Below are positions 1 through 8,432 of a stretch of 64,000 bases of DNA, one piece after another (position 1 is the stretch's first letter; each line of letters begins with the position of its first letter). The notes beneath the pieces were generated by a model, which saw nothing but the letters and a program-made list of their open reading frames with translations, was not told the DNA's origin and searched no databases. The stretch is taken from NCBI GenBank assembly GCA_036507005.1, contig DASXQT010000055.1:30390-94389 (forward strand), written 5' to 3'. Source of the stretch: WS-2 sp036507005. GTDB lineage: Bacteria > Eisenbacteria > RBG-16-71-46. The translations under genes were made by a program, and so were the position numbers.

Positions 1-209
1 GGCCCGAACAGCCCCCGGAGGTCGGCGACGCCGCGGGTGTAGAAGCCCTGGAGGTTGAAGAACGTGAACAGGGCCGCCCCCGCGAACACCGTCAGGAACA
101 CGTAGGCGATCGGCGAGTCGAAGTAGGCGCGCAGCTCGCGCGCCGCCACCGCGCGGATCGGCCCCGCGGCGGGCCGCTCTGCCGTGCCCGAACGGGCGCC
201 GGGGCTCAC
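1..209 (-). CDS. ABC-2 type transport permease, N-terminal part (cut by window edge)
   Basis: Only the first 69 codons are present; the gene runs off the left edge. The reading frame starts with GTG at 209 and its GTGA overlaps the stop of the ATPase gene upstream, so the two are translationally coupled. After a short Pro/Ala-rich leader comes RELRAYFDSPIAYVFL (about residues 26-41), the typical start of ABC-2 permeases of the GldF/NosY type, followed by a hydrophobic stretch that begins transmembrane helix 1. The likely role is the membrane half of an exporter powered by the neighbouring ATPase. The substrate cannot be read from the fragment. Confidence 0.8.
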   Translation of the reverse strand, partial: MSPGARSGTAERPAAGPIRAVAARELRAYFDSPIAYVFLTVFAGAALFTFFNLQGFYTRGVADLRGLFG

Positions 210-1144
210 GCGGCCGCCTCCGCGGCCGACTCCGTCAGCTCCCGGAACACATGCTCGAGCGAGCGGTCGTCGCGCTTGAGCTCGCGCAGCCGCCAGCCGC
301 GCTCGCGCGTCAGGTCGGCCACCGCCTCGCCGATCTCGGCGTCGCCGGAGAGCAGCAGGCGGAAGGTGTGGAAGCCGTCGCCGCAGTCGGTGCTCTCGAC
401 GTCGGAGACGCCGCTCAACCGCGCGAAGGCTTCGCGCGCCGTGGCCGGGTCGCGGGTCGCCAGGGTCGCGACCTGGACCCGCGAGCGCGTGATCTGGCCG
501 AGCGCGGCGTCCGCGCGCACCCGGCCGTCGATCAGGATCACGACGCGATCGCAGGTGGCCTCCACCTCGGGCAGGATGTGGGTCGAGAGGATCACGGTCT
601 TGGTCGACCCCATGCGGCGGATGAGCTGCCGCACCTCGACGATCTGGTTGGGGTCGAGGCCGGTGGTGGGCTCGTCCAGGATCAGGATCTCGGGGTCGTG
701 GAGGATCGCGGCCGCGAGCCCCACGCGCTGGCGGTAGCCTTTGGAGAGCTGGCCGATCGGGCGCGTGAGCACCGACTGGATGCCGCACTCCTCCACCACC
801 TGCTGGAGGCGCCGGCGCCGGGTCGCGGCGTCCAGGCCGCGCATGTCGGCCATGAAGTCGAGGTAGTCCTGGGCCAGCATGTCGAGGTAGAGCGGGGCGT
901 TCTCGGGCAGATAGCCGATCCGCTTCTGCACCTCGAGCGGGTGGCTCACCACGTCGTATCCCGCGACCGTGGCGGATCCTGCGGTGGGGAGGAGGTAGCC
1001 GACCACGATCTTCATGGCCGTGGTCTTGCCCGCGCCGTTGGGGCCGAGCAGGCCCAGGATCTCGCCCTTGGAAATCGAGAACGACACGCCCTTGAGGGCG
1101 CGGGTCTCGCCGTAGGATTTTTCCAGGCTCCGAAGCTCGATCAT
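206..1144 (-). CDS. ABC transporter ATP-binding protein (GldA-like)
   Basis: A 312-residue cytoplasmic ATPase of an ABC-2 export system. Walker A GPNGAGKTT lies at 34-42, the signature LSKGYRQ at 133-139 and Walker B ILILDEP at 153-159, followed by TTGLDP and the switch histidine in STHIL. About 95 residues beyond the nucleotide-binding domain match the C-terminal extension usual in this class, which includes the gliding-motility ATPase GldA and multidrug ATPases. It is followed with a 4-bp overlap by the ABC-2 permease, so the pair is an operon that continues outside the window. GldA-like pairs are common outside gliding bacteria, so gliding is not implied. Confidence 0.9.
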   Translation of the reverse strand: MIELRSLEKSYGETRALKGVSFSISKGEILGLLGPNGAGKTTAMKIVVGYLLPTAGSATVAGYDVVSHPLEVQKRIGYLPENAPLYLDMLAQDYLDFMADMRGLDAATRRRRLQQVVEECGIQSVLTRPIGQLSKGYRQRVGLAAAILHDPEILILDEPTTGLDPNQIVEVRQLIRRMGSTKTVILSTHILPEVEATCDRVVILIDGRVRADAALGQITRSRVQVATLATRDPATAREAFARLSGVSDVESTDCGDGFHTFRLLLSGDAEIGEAVADLTRERGWRLRELKRDDRSLEHVFRELTESAAEAAA

Positions 1145-1362
1145 CTCCGACCGCGAACTCCGTCGAGGTCGACGGGCACGTGCTACTGCGTGTGGTGGCT
1201 TGGCGCTGGCTTGTGCGACGCATGTTCTTAGCGAGAGAGCCGCCGGGTGTCAACCCCGCCGGCAAAAGTTGGCAGATCCAGAACCCTCCCGATCGACCCC
1301 TGCTACCGCCCGCCCGGCCGGGATCGGCGGGGCCGCCGCCCCGTCCCGCCGAGCCGGCGCGC

Positions 1363-2745
1363 TCAGCGATCCGCGGATCGGGAACCCGCCCCACGGACGG
1401 CACGCTTGGTGACCAGCTTCACCCGCAGACCCGGCTTCGGCCACAGCGACCAGCCGGCGTCGCGCCGGATCCGATCGGCGTCGACGATCCGGAACTCGTA
1501 GCGGTCGAGCGCCATCGCGGTGGCGAGCGCGATCTCCATCAACGCGAAGTGGTAGCCGATGCACTTTCGGCTCCCGGCGCCGAAGGGCAGGTACTGCATC
1601 GGGTGCCGGCCGGCGGTGCGCTCCGGCAGGAAGCGATCCGGATCGAACGACTCCGCGTCCTCGCCCCAGAGGTCGCGGCGCCGGTGGACCCGGTACACGC
1701 CGAGGAACACCGTCACGTTCGCCGGAATGGCATAGCCGCCGATCTCGTCGGGCCCCCGCGAATCGCGGGCGCCCACCCAGTTCTGCGGGAACAGGCGCAG
1801 CGTCTCGTCGATGAAGCGCCGGGTGCAGGCGAGCCGCTCGAGCGTCTCCACGGTCGGAGCGCCGCCGGCCAGCGCGGCCCCGACCTCCGCGCGGACGCGC
1901 ATCTGCAGCTCGGGGTACCGCTCCAGGTTGTAGAACACCCAGCTCAAGGTATTGCCGGACGTGTCGGTGCCCCCGAGGCACATGGTCAGCACCTCGTCGC
2001 GGAGCTGCTGCTCCGACATCCGCTCGCCGCTTTCGGGATCCGCGGCGCGCACCAGCGCCCCGAGCAACGTCGGCGAGGCGATGCTGCGTGCGCGTTCCTC
2101 GCGGATCATCCCGCGGACGATCTCGTCCATGAGCCGGACCGCGCGCCGGAACGCGAGGTTCGAAGGCAGCGGCCAGCTCTCGGGGATGTCGAACGGATTG
2201 AGGGCCCGGCGCGTCGTGAACCCGAGCGCGGTCCGGAACGTCTTGACCAGGTCGGCGATCTTGCGCTCCTCGACCTGCAGCCCGAAGAATGCGCGCACCA
2301 CGGTCCCGATCGCGAGACGCTGGAACTCGACCGCGAGGTCGAGCGTGCGCTCCTCCGCCGCCGCCTTTGCCCACCCCTCCAGCATCCCTTCGATGCTCTG
2401 CACCATGATCCCGGTCAGATCCTTCAGGGCCTCGCGGTGAAAATGCGGGTTCATGCGGCGCCGCTGGATCTGCCACTCGGCCCCTTCCGCCGTCACCAGG
2501 CCCCGGCCGATGGTCCCGGCGGCTTTCTCGAAGGCCCGCCCCTTCCAATAGTTCTTCGCGTTGGCCACGAGGACGTGGCCGATGGCATCCGGGTGGAAGA
2601 GGGCGTAGACGGTGCGCGGACCCATCGGCACGCGCACCACGTCCCCGTATTCCCGGTGGATCTCCGTCATCCAGCGCAGCCGGTCGCCGAGGATGAGCGG
2701 AAGCCGACGCACGACTTCGGCAAGGCTGGGCCCTGGGGCCTGCAT
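1363..2745 (-). CDS. Cytochrome P450
   Basis: A soluble 460-residue haem monooxygenase with no N-terminal membrane anchor. Diagnostic parts are present in order: the I-helix oxygen-binding motif GGTDTSG (258-264), the K-helix ExxR as ETLR (314-317) and the haem loop FGAGSRKCIG (388-397), in which Cys395 is the thiolate ligand. The length and the helix-C pattern WQIQRRRMNPHF fit the bacterial CYP102/CYP4-like fatty-acid or terpene hydroxylase class, but the substrate cannot be inferred. No ferredoxin or reductase gene is adjacent, so electrons must come from elsewhere. The start at 2745 follows GAGGGGGTGAGCC, a plausible ribosome site. The gene stands alone and diverges from the L,D-transpeptidase fusion. 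Confidence 0.93.
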   Translation of the reverse strand: MQAPGPSLAEVVRRLPLILGDRLRWMTEIHREYGDVVRVPMGPRTVYALFHPDAIGHVLVANAKNYWKGRAFEKAAGTIGRGLVTAEGAEWQIQRRRMNPHFHREALKDLTGIMVQSIEGMLEGWAKAAAEERTLDLAVEFQRLAIGTVVRAFFGLQVEERKIADLVKTFRTALGFTTRRALNPFDIPESWPLPSNLAFRRAVRLMDEIVRGMIREERARSIASPTLLGALVRAADPESGERMSEQQLRDEVLTMCLGGTDTSGNTLSWVFYNLERYPELQMRVRAEVGAALAGGAPTVETLERLACTRRFIDETLRLFPQNWVGARDSRGPDEIGGYAIPANVTVFLGVYRVHRRRDLWGEDAESFDPDRFLPERTAGRHPMQYLPFGAGSRKCIGYHFALMEIALATAMALDRYEFRIVDADRIRRDAGWSLWPKPGLRVKLVTKRAVRGAGSRSADR

Positions 2746-2952
2746 GGCTCACCCCCTCACCGGGAGATTGGACACCGACCCGAAACGACGGGCGAGCGCG
2801 ATGCCTCGCGAGCGGGTGCACGACCGGGCCGAGCGGGCGCCTGTCGCGCCCATCCTAGCGCACCGCGGGCTCGCGCAGGCCGGTCCACGCCGCCACGCTT
2901 GCAGTTGCCCCCGCTTCCTGCCGATGACTCCGCTGTGGCAAAGTCCGTGACG

Positions 2953-4902
2953 ATGGGAACCTCCGCCGCGCCCGCCCTTGCCGACCGGGCCGCAGGGCTC
3001 GCCCGGGCCGCGCTCTCCCGGCCGCGCTCGCCGTTCCGCGCCCTGCCCGCGCGGCTCCTGGTCGTGGACACCGCCCGCCAGCGGCTGGCGCTGGTCGAGG
3101 GCGGCCGCTCGGTCGCCGAGTACCCGGTCTCGACCGCGGCGGCCGGGATCGGAGGGGAGTCGGGCTCCTACAAGACCCCGCCCGGCTGGCATCGGATCCA
3201 CGCCGCGATCGGCGCGGGGAAGCCCGCGGGCGCGGTGTTCGTGAGCCGCGCGGCGACCGGCGAGGTGTGGCGCGGCGAGGCGCGCGAGGACGACCTCATC
3301 CTCACGCGCGTGCTCACCCTCGACGGGCTCGAGGAGGGCGTGAACCGCGGGTCGGGGCGCGACTCGCTCGAGCGCTACATCTACCTCCACGGCACCAACC
3401 ACGAGGACGCGCTGGGGCGGCCCGCCTCTCACGGCTGCGTGCGGCTCTCGAACACCGGCGTGATCGAGCTGTTCGAGCGGGTGCGGGAAGGCGATCCGGT
3501 CTTGATCCTCGAGGGCGGAGAGAGCCCGCTCCCCGATCCGCTCGGCCCCGGGCGCTTCCACTTCGCGGGGCTCGGCGGCAGCGGGATGAGCGCGCTCGCC
3601 CAGTTCCAGGCCATGCTCGGCGGGAGCGTGAGCGGCAGCGACCGCGCCTTCGACCGCGGGGAGCGCGCGGAGGAGCGCGAGGCGCTCGAGCGGCTCGGGA
3701 TCGCGATCCACCCCCAGGACGGCAGCGGCGTCGGCGCCGACTGCGCGGCGCTCGTGGTCTCGACCGCGATCGAGGAGCAGGTGCCGGACTTCGCAGCCGC
3801 GAAGGCGCGCGGGATCGCGATCGTCCACCGCTCCGAGCTGCTCGCGCACTTCGTGGCCACGCGGCGCACGCTGGCGGTGAGCGGCACCAGCGGCAAGTCC
3901 ACCGTGGTCGCGATGGCGTTCGAGATCCTGCGCGGCGCGGGCCGCGACCCCTCTGTGATCACCGGCGGCGAGCTGGTCTCGCTCACCCGCCAGGGGCGGG
4001 TCGGGAACGCCTGGGCCGGCGGATCGGACCTGCTGGTGGTCGAGGCCGACGAGAGCGACGGGTCGCTGGTGCGCTACTCGCCCGCAGTCGGCGTGGTGCT
4101 CAACCTGCAGCGCGACCACAAGGAGGAGAGCGAGGTCGAGCGGATGTTCGAGACCTTCCGCGCGCGCGTGCGCGAGCGCCTGGTGGTGGGGGAGGACGAG
4201 AACCTGGCGGGGCTCGCCGCGGGGGCTTCGATCTTCGGCTTCTCGCCGCGCGCCACGGTGCGCGGCGAGGTGGTGGAGCTCTCCCCGACCGGCAGCCGCT
4301 TCACGGTTGGCGGCGTGGGCTTCACGCTCGCGGCTCCGGGCTGGCACAACGTCCAGAACGCGGTGGCCGCGATCGCCGCGTGCGAGGCGCTCGGCGTGCC
4401 GATCGCCGAGATGGCCGCGCCGCTCGCCGGATTCCAGGGCGTGGCGCGGCGCTTCGAGTCGATCGGCGTGGCGCGCGGGGTCGAGGTGGTGGACGACTTC
4501 GCCCACAACCCCGCCAAGATCCGGGCGGCGATCGCGACCGCGCGCGCGCGCGCGCAGCGCGTGCTCGCGGTCTACCAGCCCCACGGGTACGCGCCCACCC
4601 GCTTCCTGCGCCGCGATTTCGTGGAGACCTTCGCCGAGATGCTGCGTCCCGAGGACCGGTTGTGGATGCTCGAGGTCTACTACGCCGGGGGCACCGCGCG
4701 GCGCGACTTCTCGGCGGCCGACATCGTGGGCGACATCGTGGCGCGCGGCGCAGCGGCGGAGTTCGCCGGGTCGCGGCCGTGGCTGGTTCGCAGGCTCGCG
4801 GCCGAAGCGCGCGGGGGCGACCTGGTGCTCGTGATGGGCGCGCGCGATCCGTCGCTGACCGATCTGGCGCGCGAGGTGCTCGGGGCGATCGCGGCCGGGT
4901 GA
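2953..4902 (+). CDS. Fused L,D-transpeptidase / Mur ligase (MurC- or Mpl-like)
   Basis: A 649-residue fusion of two peptidoglycan enzymes. Residues about 34-188 form a YkuD L,D-transpeptidase domain ending in the catalytic SHGCVR (159-164, nucleophile Cys162). From about 200 a Mur ligase begins: the MurC/Mpl N-terminal nucleotide motif GLGGSGMS (206-213), the ATP P-loop GTSGKST (311-317), VVEADESDGS (about 362-371), and a C-terminal domain with DDFAHNP and YQPHGY. L,D-transpeptidases act on murein outside the cytoplasm, whereas Mur ligases use ATP inside it, and I see no signal peptide. The transpeptidase half may therefore process recycled muropeptides in the cytoplasm. The start is uncertain: ATG 2953 has no clear ribosome site and an in-frame GTG lies at 2935. 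The reading frame stays open far upstream only as antisense to the P450. Confidence 0.85.
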   Translation: MGTSAAPALADRAAGLARAALSRPRSPFRALPARLLVVDTARQRLALVEGGRSVAEYPVSTAAAGIGGESGSYKTPPGWHRIHAAIGAGKPAGAVFVSRAATGEVWRGEAREDDLILTRVLTLDGLEEGVNRGSGRDSLERYIYLHGTNHEDALGRPASHGCVRLSNTGVIELFERVREGDPVLILEGGESPLPDPLGPGRFHFAGLGGSGMSALAQFQAMLGGSVSGSDRAFDRGERAEEREALERLGIAIHPQDGSGVGADCAALVVSTAIEEQVPDFAAAKARGIAIVHRSELLAHFVATRRTLAVSGTSGKSTVVAMAFEILRGAGRDPSVITGGELVSLTRQGRVGNAWAGGSDLLVVEADESDGSLVRYSPAVGVVLNLQRDHKEESEVERMFETFRARVRERLVVGEDENLAGLAAGASIFGFSPRATVRGEVVELSPTGSRFTVGGVGFTLAAPGWHNVQNAVAAIAACEALGVPIAEMAAPLAGFQGVARRFESIGVARGVEVVDDFAHNPAKIRAAIATARARAQRVLAVYQPHGYAPTRFLRRDFVETFAEMLRPEDRLWMLEVYYAGGTARRDFSAADIVGDIVARGAAAEFAGSRPWLVRRLAAEARGGDLVLVMGARDPSLTDLAREVLGAIAAG

Positions 4903-5118
4903 GCGGGCGCGACGCCGCGCCCTGCGGTGCGGGCCGGGGGGGCGCGCTCCCGGCCTTTCCGTGCCACGTCAACCCTTTGTAACGGAGCGGTTTGCCGGCT
5001 CCGGCCGGGCTTGTTTTTGGAGTGGATTCCAGGTCGCCCGATTTGCGAGAATCATGGCCTCGCGGCGGGCGGTTGCCCGAGGCCGTGCCGGTCGCCGTGA
5101 GCGTGGCCACGAGGTCCA

Positions 5119-6330
5119 GTGATGCCAGGACGCCTTCCGGTTTCGGCGCTCGGTTCGGCCCTGCTGCTCGTCGCATCGTTCGCGACGGCCGGCCCCGCCG
5201 ATCCCCCGGCCTCGCTGTCCGAAGCCGCCGACGTCTCGGGCGCGCGCGTCCGGACCTGCGCGACCCCCGAGCCCACGCCGGAGCAGGCGACAGCTCTCCG
5301 CGCCGCGCTGCTGCGCGCCCGCGAGGAAGGCACCACGGCTTCCGTCGGCGGGACGATCCAGATCGCGTTCCACGTGATCCACGACGGCGATCTGGGCCAG
5401 CTCTCCGACGATCAGATCCAGGACCAGATCCGGGAGCTCAACCGCAACTTCCTCGGCACCGGCTACCGCTTCTCGCTCGCCTCCGTGGATCGCACCGACA
5501 ACCAGCGCTGGTTCAGGCTCCTGCCGGGCACGGGCGACGAGAAGCACATGAAGCAGGCGCTCGCGATCGATCCCGCGCACCGGCTCAACGTCTACACCGC
5601 CTCCCTGGGCCATGGCCTGCTCGGCTGGGCGTACTTCCCGTTCTCGCTCCCCGAGGACCACTACCTGCACGGCGTCGTGATCCACTACGGGTCGCTTCCG
5701 GGTGGACCGATCGAGCTCTACGACCTGGGCCGGACGCTGACCCACGAGGCCGGGCACTACCTGGGACTGTTCCACACGTTCCAGGGCGGCTGCGAGGAGC
5801 CGGGGGACTACGTCGCGGACACCCCGGCCGAGGCCACGCCCAACTTTGAATGCCCCGCGAGCCGGAACACCTGCCCTTCACCGGGGGACGATCCGATCCA
5901 CAACTACATGGACTACAGCCCCGACGCCTGCTACACGGAGTTCACCGGCGGGCAGGACGCGCGGATGGACGCGATCGTGCCCGTGTACCGCCCGAGCCTG
6001 CTCGACGCCCCGCTCGCGTTCGCGCCCAAGGAGGCGCTGCCCGCCGCCCTCACGCCCGCGGTGCCGCGCGAGCTGGCGTTCCGGGGCGCGTGGCCCAACC
6101 CGTTCCGCGAGGAGACGGTGCTCCGCTTCTCGCTGCCGCGCAGCGCGCACGTGCGGCTCCGCATCTACGACGTGAGCGGCCAGCAGGTGGCAAACGTGGT
6201 GGACGCCATGATGCCGGCCGGAGACCACAGCGCGCCGATGCGCGGGGGGGACCTCCCCACCGGCCTCTACTTCGCCTCCTTGCGGGTGGACGGCCGGATC
6301 TTCACCCGGACCCTGGTGCACGTTCGCTAG
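5119..6330 (+). CDS. Secreted M43-type zinc metalloprotease with FlgD-like sorting domain
   Basis: A 403-residue exported protease. Residues 1-23 form a signal peptide. The metzincin zinc site HEAGHYLGLFH (208-218, pattern HExxHxxGxxH) is followed by NYMDYSPD, which supplies the Met-turn, as in the pappalysin/M43 family. Several cysteines around 224-270 probably form disulphides. From about residue 320 a FlgD-like beta-sandwich begins with WPNPF and ends with the short strand TRTLVHVR; this domain type directs type IX export or surface attachment in FCB bacteria. The substrate is unknown; relatives digest collagen-like or regulatory proteins. A strong hairpin follows the gene. It appears to be transcribed alone. 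Confidence 0.9.
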   Translation: MMPGRLPVSALGSALLLVASFATAGPADPPASLSEAADVSGARVRTCATPEPTPEQATALRAALLRAREEGTTASVGGTIQIAFHVIHDGDLGQLSDDQIQDQIRELNRNFLGTGYRFSLASVDRTDNQRWFRLLPGTGDEKHMKQALAIDPAHRLNVYTASLGHGLLGWAYFPFSLPEDHYLHGVVIHYGSLPGGPIELYDLGRTLTHEAGHYLGLFHTFQGGCEEPGDYVADTPAEATPNFECPASRNTCPSPGDDPIHNYMDYSPDACYTEFTGGQDARMDAIVPVYRPSLLDAPLAFAPKEALPAALTPAVPRELAFRGAWPNPFREETVLRFSLPRSAHVRLRIYDVSGQQVANVVDAMMPAGDHSAPMRGGDLPTGLYFASLRVDGRIFTRTLVHVR

Positions 6331-6365
6331 CCTGCGACATCCCCCCACGGCAGGCGCGAACGCGA

Positions 6366-6391
6366 CGCCCCGGACGCCATCGTCCGGGGCG
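6366..6391 (+). terminator. Hairpin terminator after the M43 protease
   Basis: An 11-bp perfect stem, CGCCCCGGACG (6366-6376) with CGTCCGGGGCG (6381-6391), closes a CCAT loop 35 bp past the stop codon. There is no long T run, as is usual at this GC content. Confidence 0.6.
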
Positions 6392-6624
6392 TTCGCGTAG
6401 GGGGGGCGTAGCCGCGTTCCAGGGGGACGCTCTCCGGGACGGGGCGGCCGCCCGTCCCTCCGTAACTCTCCGCCTCACCGCGGGTTGACCGGCGCTGGAC
6501 GGCGCCGCTCAAGCCCCTGTCAACAGCCCTGGGCGATCCTCGCCGCCACATCGATGCGACGCGGGCCGCGAGCTTCCAGCCGGAGGCCCGCGCCCGGTCG
6601 TGCGACCAGGGAAGGAGGCACGTC

Positions 6625-7431
6625 ATGAAGCAGCTCTTCACCACGCTGGCGATCACGGCGGCCCTGCTCGGAACACGGGTCGGAGGGGCCGACACCTACC
6701 TTGCGACGGTGCGGGGGTCCTGCACGGGCGGGGACCAGACATCGTTCCAGGCCCTCATCGAGTTCACGCCCACCGGCGGCAACTTCGCCAACGGGACCGG
6801 CACGGCGATCGTGCGCTTCACGCTCGAGAACACGACCGGGCTGATCCCGTTCCAGAGCCCCGCCAAGGGCAACCCGATCCTGACCTCGTTCTACTTCAAC
6901 GTGCCCCCCGGCACGCTCGTGCTCTACACCGAGGGCCGGATCCTCGCGGGCTCGACGTTCTACAGCACCGGCACCACGGTGAACGGCATCCCGGTGCCGG
7001 CCGGATGCACGGTGCTGGTCGCCGACCTCATCCGCACCGATTTCTACGAGCTCCAGGGCTCCTCGTCCACGGGGCAGTACGGCATCTTCACGAACTCCCT
7101 CCAGACCGCGGGCGGCGTCGCGGCGGGGCTCGTGGATCCCGAGGTCTTCGCGGCCTGCGTCCCGCAGGGAGACTTTTTTTCGCCGCTCGTGATCGGCGGC
7201 CAGGTCCGGTTCACGCTCACGCTCGGCAACCTCGGCACCACCCTGGACTCGGCGGCCGACTTCCAGCTCCTGTGCTCGCTCGTGTCCGGCATGCGGGACC
7301 CCTCCTCCTTCGCCGGCAAATTCCAGGGCACGGACATCGGCGGGGAGGGGAGTTGCTTCAACGGCACCCCGTGCGGCCCGACCGCGGTGGCGCCCGGGTC
7401 CTGGGGCGCGATCAAGCTGATCTACCGGTAG
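6625..7431 (+). CDS. Secreted protein of unknown function with C-terminal WGxIK tail
   Basis: A 268-residue protein that I do not recognise. A signal peptide covers residues 1 to about 22. The rest is a Thr/Gly/Phe-rich, probably beta-structured domain with a few cysteines and no catalytic motif. It ends exactly in SWGAIKLIYR, a decapeptide also found at the ends of the next gene and of the CHRD protein near 63 kb. Low charge and the absence of hydrophobic spans after the signal suggest an extracellular or surface location. The ATG follows GAAGGAGGCACGTC, a strong ribosome site. A hairpin terminator separates it from the next gene, so the two are probably separate transcripts. Confidence 0.8.
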   Translation: MKQLFTTLAITAALLGTRVGGADTYLATVRGSCTGGDQTSFQALIEFTPTGGNFANGTGTAIVRFTLENTTGLIPFQSPAKGNPILTSFYFNVPPGTLVLYTEGRILAGSTFYSTGTTVNGIPVPAGCTVLVADLIRTDFYELQGSSSTGQYGIFTNSLQTAGGVAAGLVDPEVFAACVPQGDFFSPLVIGGQVRFTLTLGNLGTTLDSAADFQLLCSLVSGMRDPSSFAGKFQGTDIGGEGSCFNGTPCGPTAVAPGSWGAIKLIYR

Positions 7432-7444
7432 CGCGAGAGGTGTG

Positions 7445-7468
7445 GGGGCTCCCGCGTGCGGGAGCCCC
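7445..7468 (+). terminator. Hairpin terminator
   Basis: GGGGCTCCCG (7445-7454) pairs perfectly with CGGGAGCCCC (7459-7468) around a CGTG loop, 13 bp after the stop of the secreted protein. Confidence 0.65.
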
Positions 7469-7657
7469 GATTCTCACTTGGCGTTGGCGGCGGGAAGCAC
7501 GGGCTTCACGCCCGGGCCCGCGCGTCGCCGCGGGCCCCGTCGCCGAGCTTCAGCCGCGAGCGGAACGCCTGCATTCCGGCCCGCGTGCGCTTCTGCCGCC
7601 CTGGATTGCTGCATCGCGGCGGCCGTGCGAGGATCCCCCCGTCGGACTGGATCGACG

Positions 7658-8395
7658 ATGAGACTGCCATTCGTCAGCTCGCTGCTTCTCGCTGCGACCG
7701 CAGGCGCCGCCTCCTCGGCGGGGCTGGACTTGGGCTGGCTGGATTGCGCAGGGCTGGGCGCTGGTGCTCGCAACTGGGCGTTCGCCTGCGGCACGAACGT
7801 CGGCGTCAACACCCTCGTGGGCAGCTTCGTGGCGCCCGCCGGGTTGGACTATGTCAACGGATTCGAGGCCCGCGTCGACCTGTATACCGAGGGCTCGACG
7901 CTCTCGCCGTGGTGGGATATCGGCGATGCGCCCCACTGCCGGCCGAAGACCTCATGTGCTTTCTCCGCCGTCTTCACGGCCGGGCCGTTCAGCTGCTTCG
8001 ACTACTTCGAGGGCACGGCGCTGGGCGCCGGTTTCTACATCCCCTTCTACGGAGGGCCGAACCGGGCCCAGATCCGGATGGGATTCACCAAGGTCCTGGG
8101 ATTTGGCCCGATCTCCGAGGGCCTTGAGACCTACCTGTTCAAGGTCACGATCAGCAACGCCTCGACCGTGGGACTGGGTTCGTGCCCGCGCTGTCTGGAT
8201 GACGCGTGCATCGCGTTCACCTATGCCCTGGTCACCAACGACCAGGGCCTGGGAGGAACGGATGCGACGCTCACCGCTCCGGCCCATAATGCCTACGTCA
8301 CCTGGCAGGGAGGGGAGGCGACTGAATGTCCGGTGGTCGACCCCGTTTCTGCGAGGCGGCCCTCGTGGGGCTCGATCAAGAGCCTGTACCGGTGA
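7658..8395 (+). CDS. Cysteine-rich secreted protein with C-terminal WGxIK tail
   Basis: A 245-residue protein of unknown function. The chosen ATG at 7658 gives a clean signal peptide ending near AASSA; the frame is open further upstream but without a secretion signal. About ten cysteines, including CPRC and DDAC, suggest a disulphide-stabilised extracellular fold. No enzyme motif is visible. The last ten residues, SWGSIKSLYR, match the tails of the preceding protein and of the CHRD protein (62565-63053), although the three bodies are unrelated by eye. Being next to another tail-bearing protein suggests a shared export or anchoring route. Confidence 0.75.
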   Translation: MRLPFVSSLLLAATAGAASSAGLDLGWLDCAGLGAGARNWAFACGTNVGVNTLVGSFVAPAGLDYVNGFEARVDLYTEGSTLSPWWDIGDAPHCRPKTSCAFSAVFTAGPFSCFDYFEGTALGAGFYIPFYGGPNRAQIRMGFTKVLGFGPISEGLETYLFKVTISNASTVGLGSCPRCLDDACIAFTYALVTNDQGLGGTDATLTAPAHNAYVTWQGGEATECPVVDPVSARRPSWGSIKSLYR

Positions 8396-8432
8396 GCCCG
8401 AGGTCCCGGGCGGCGACTCCCGCGCCCGAGCT

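Noticed and set aside
206..1144. Evidence for gliding motility from the GldA-like ATPase
   Set aside because: GldA-like ABC pairs are widespread in non-gliding bacteria, and no other gld gene is visible.
1180..2952. Upstream extension of the L,D-transpeptidase fusion frame
   Set aside because: It lies antisense to the P450 gene and has a composition unlike the real protein; the true start is near 2953.
4990..5018. Possible Rho-independent terminator with a TTGTTTTT tail after the Mur-ligase fusion
   Set aside because: The only stem is GCCGG-CCGGC with a 2-nt loop, too tight and weak to call.
4903..5118. Search for a tRNA or small RNA in this and other gaps
   Set aside because: No T-loop GGTTCGA signature or cloverleaf-sized pairing was found by eye in any gap of the window.
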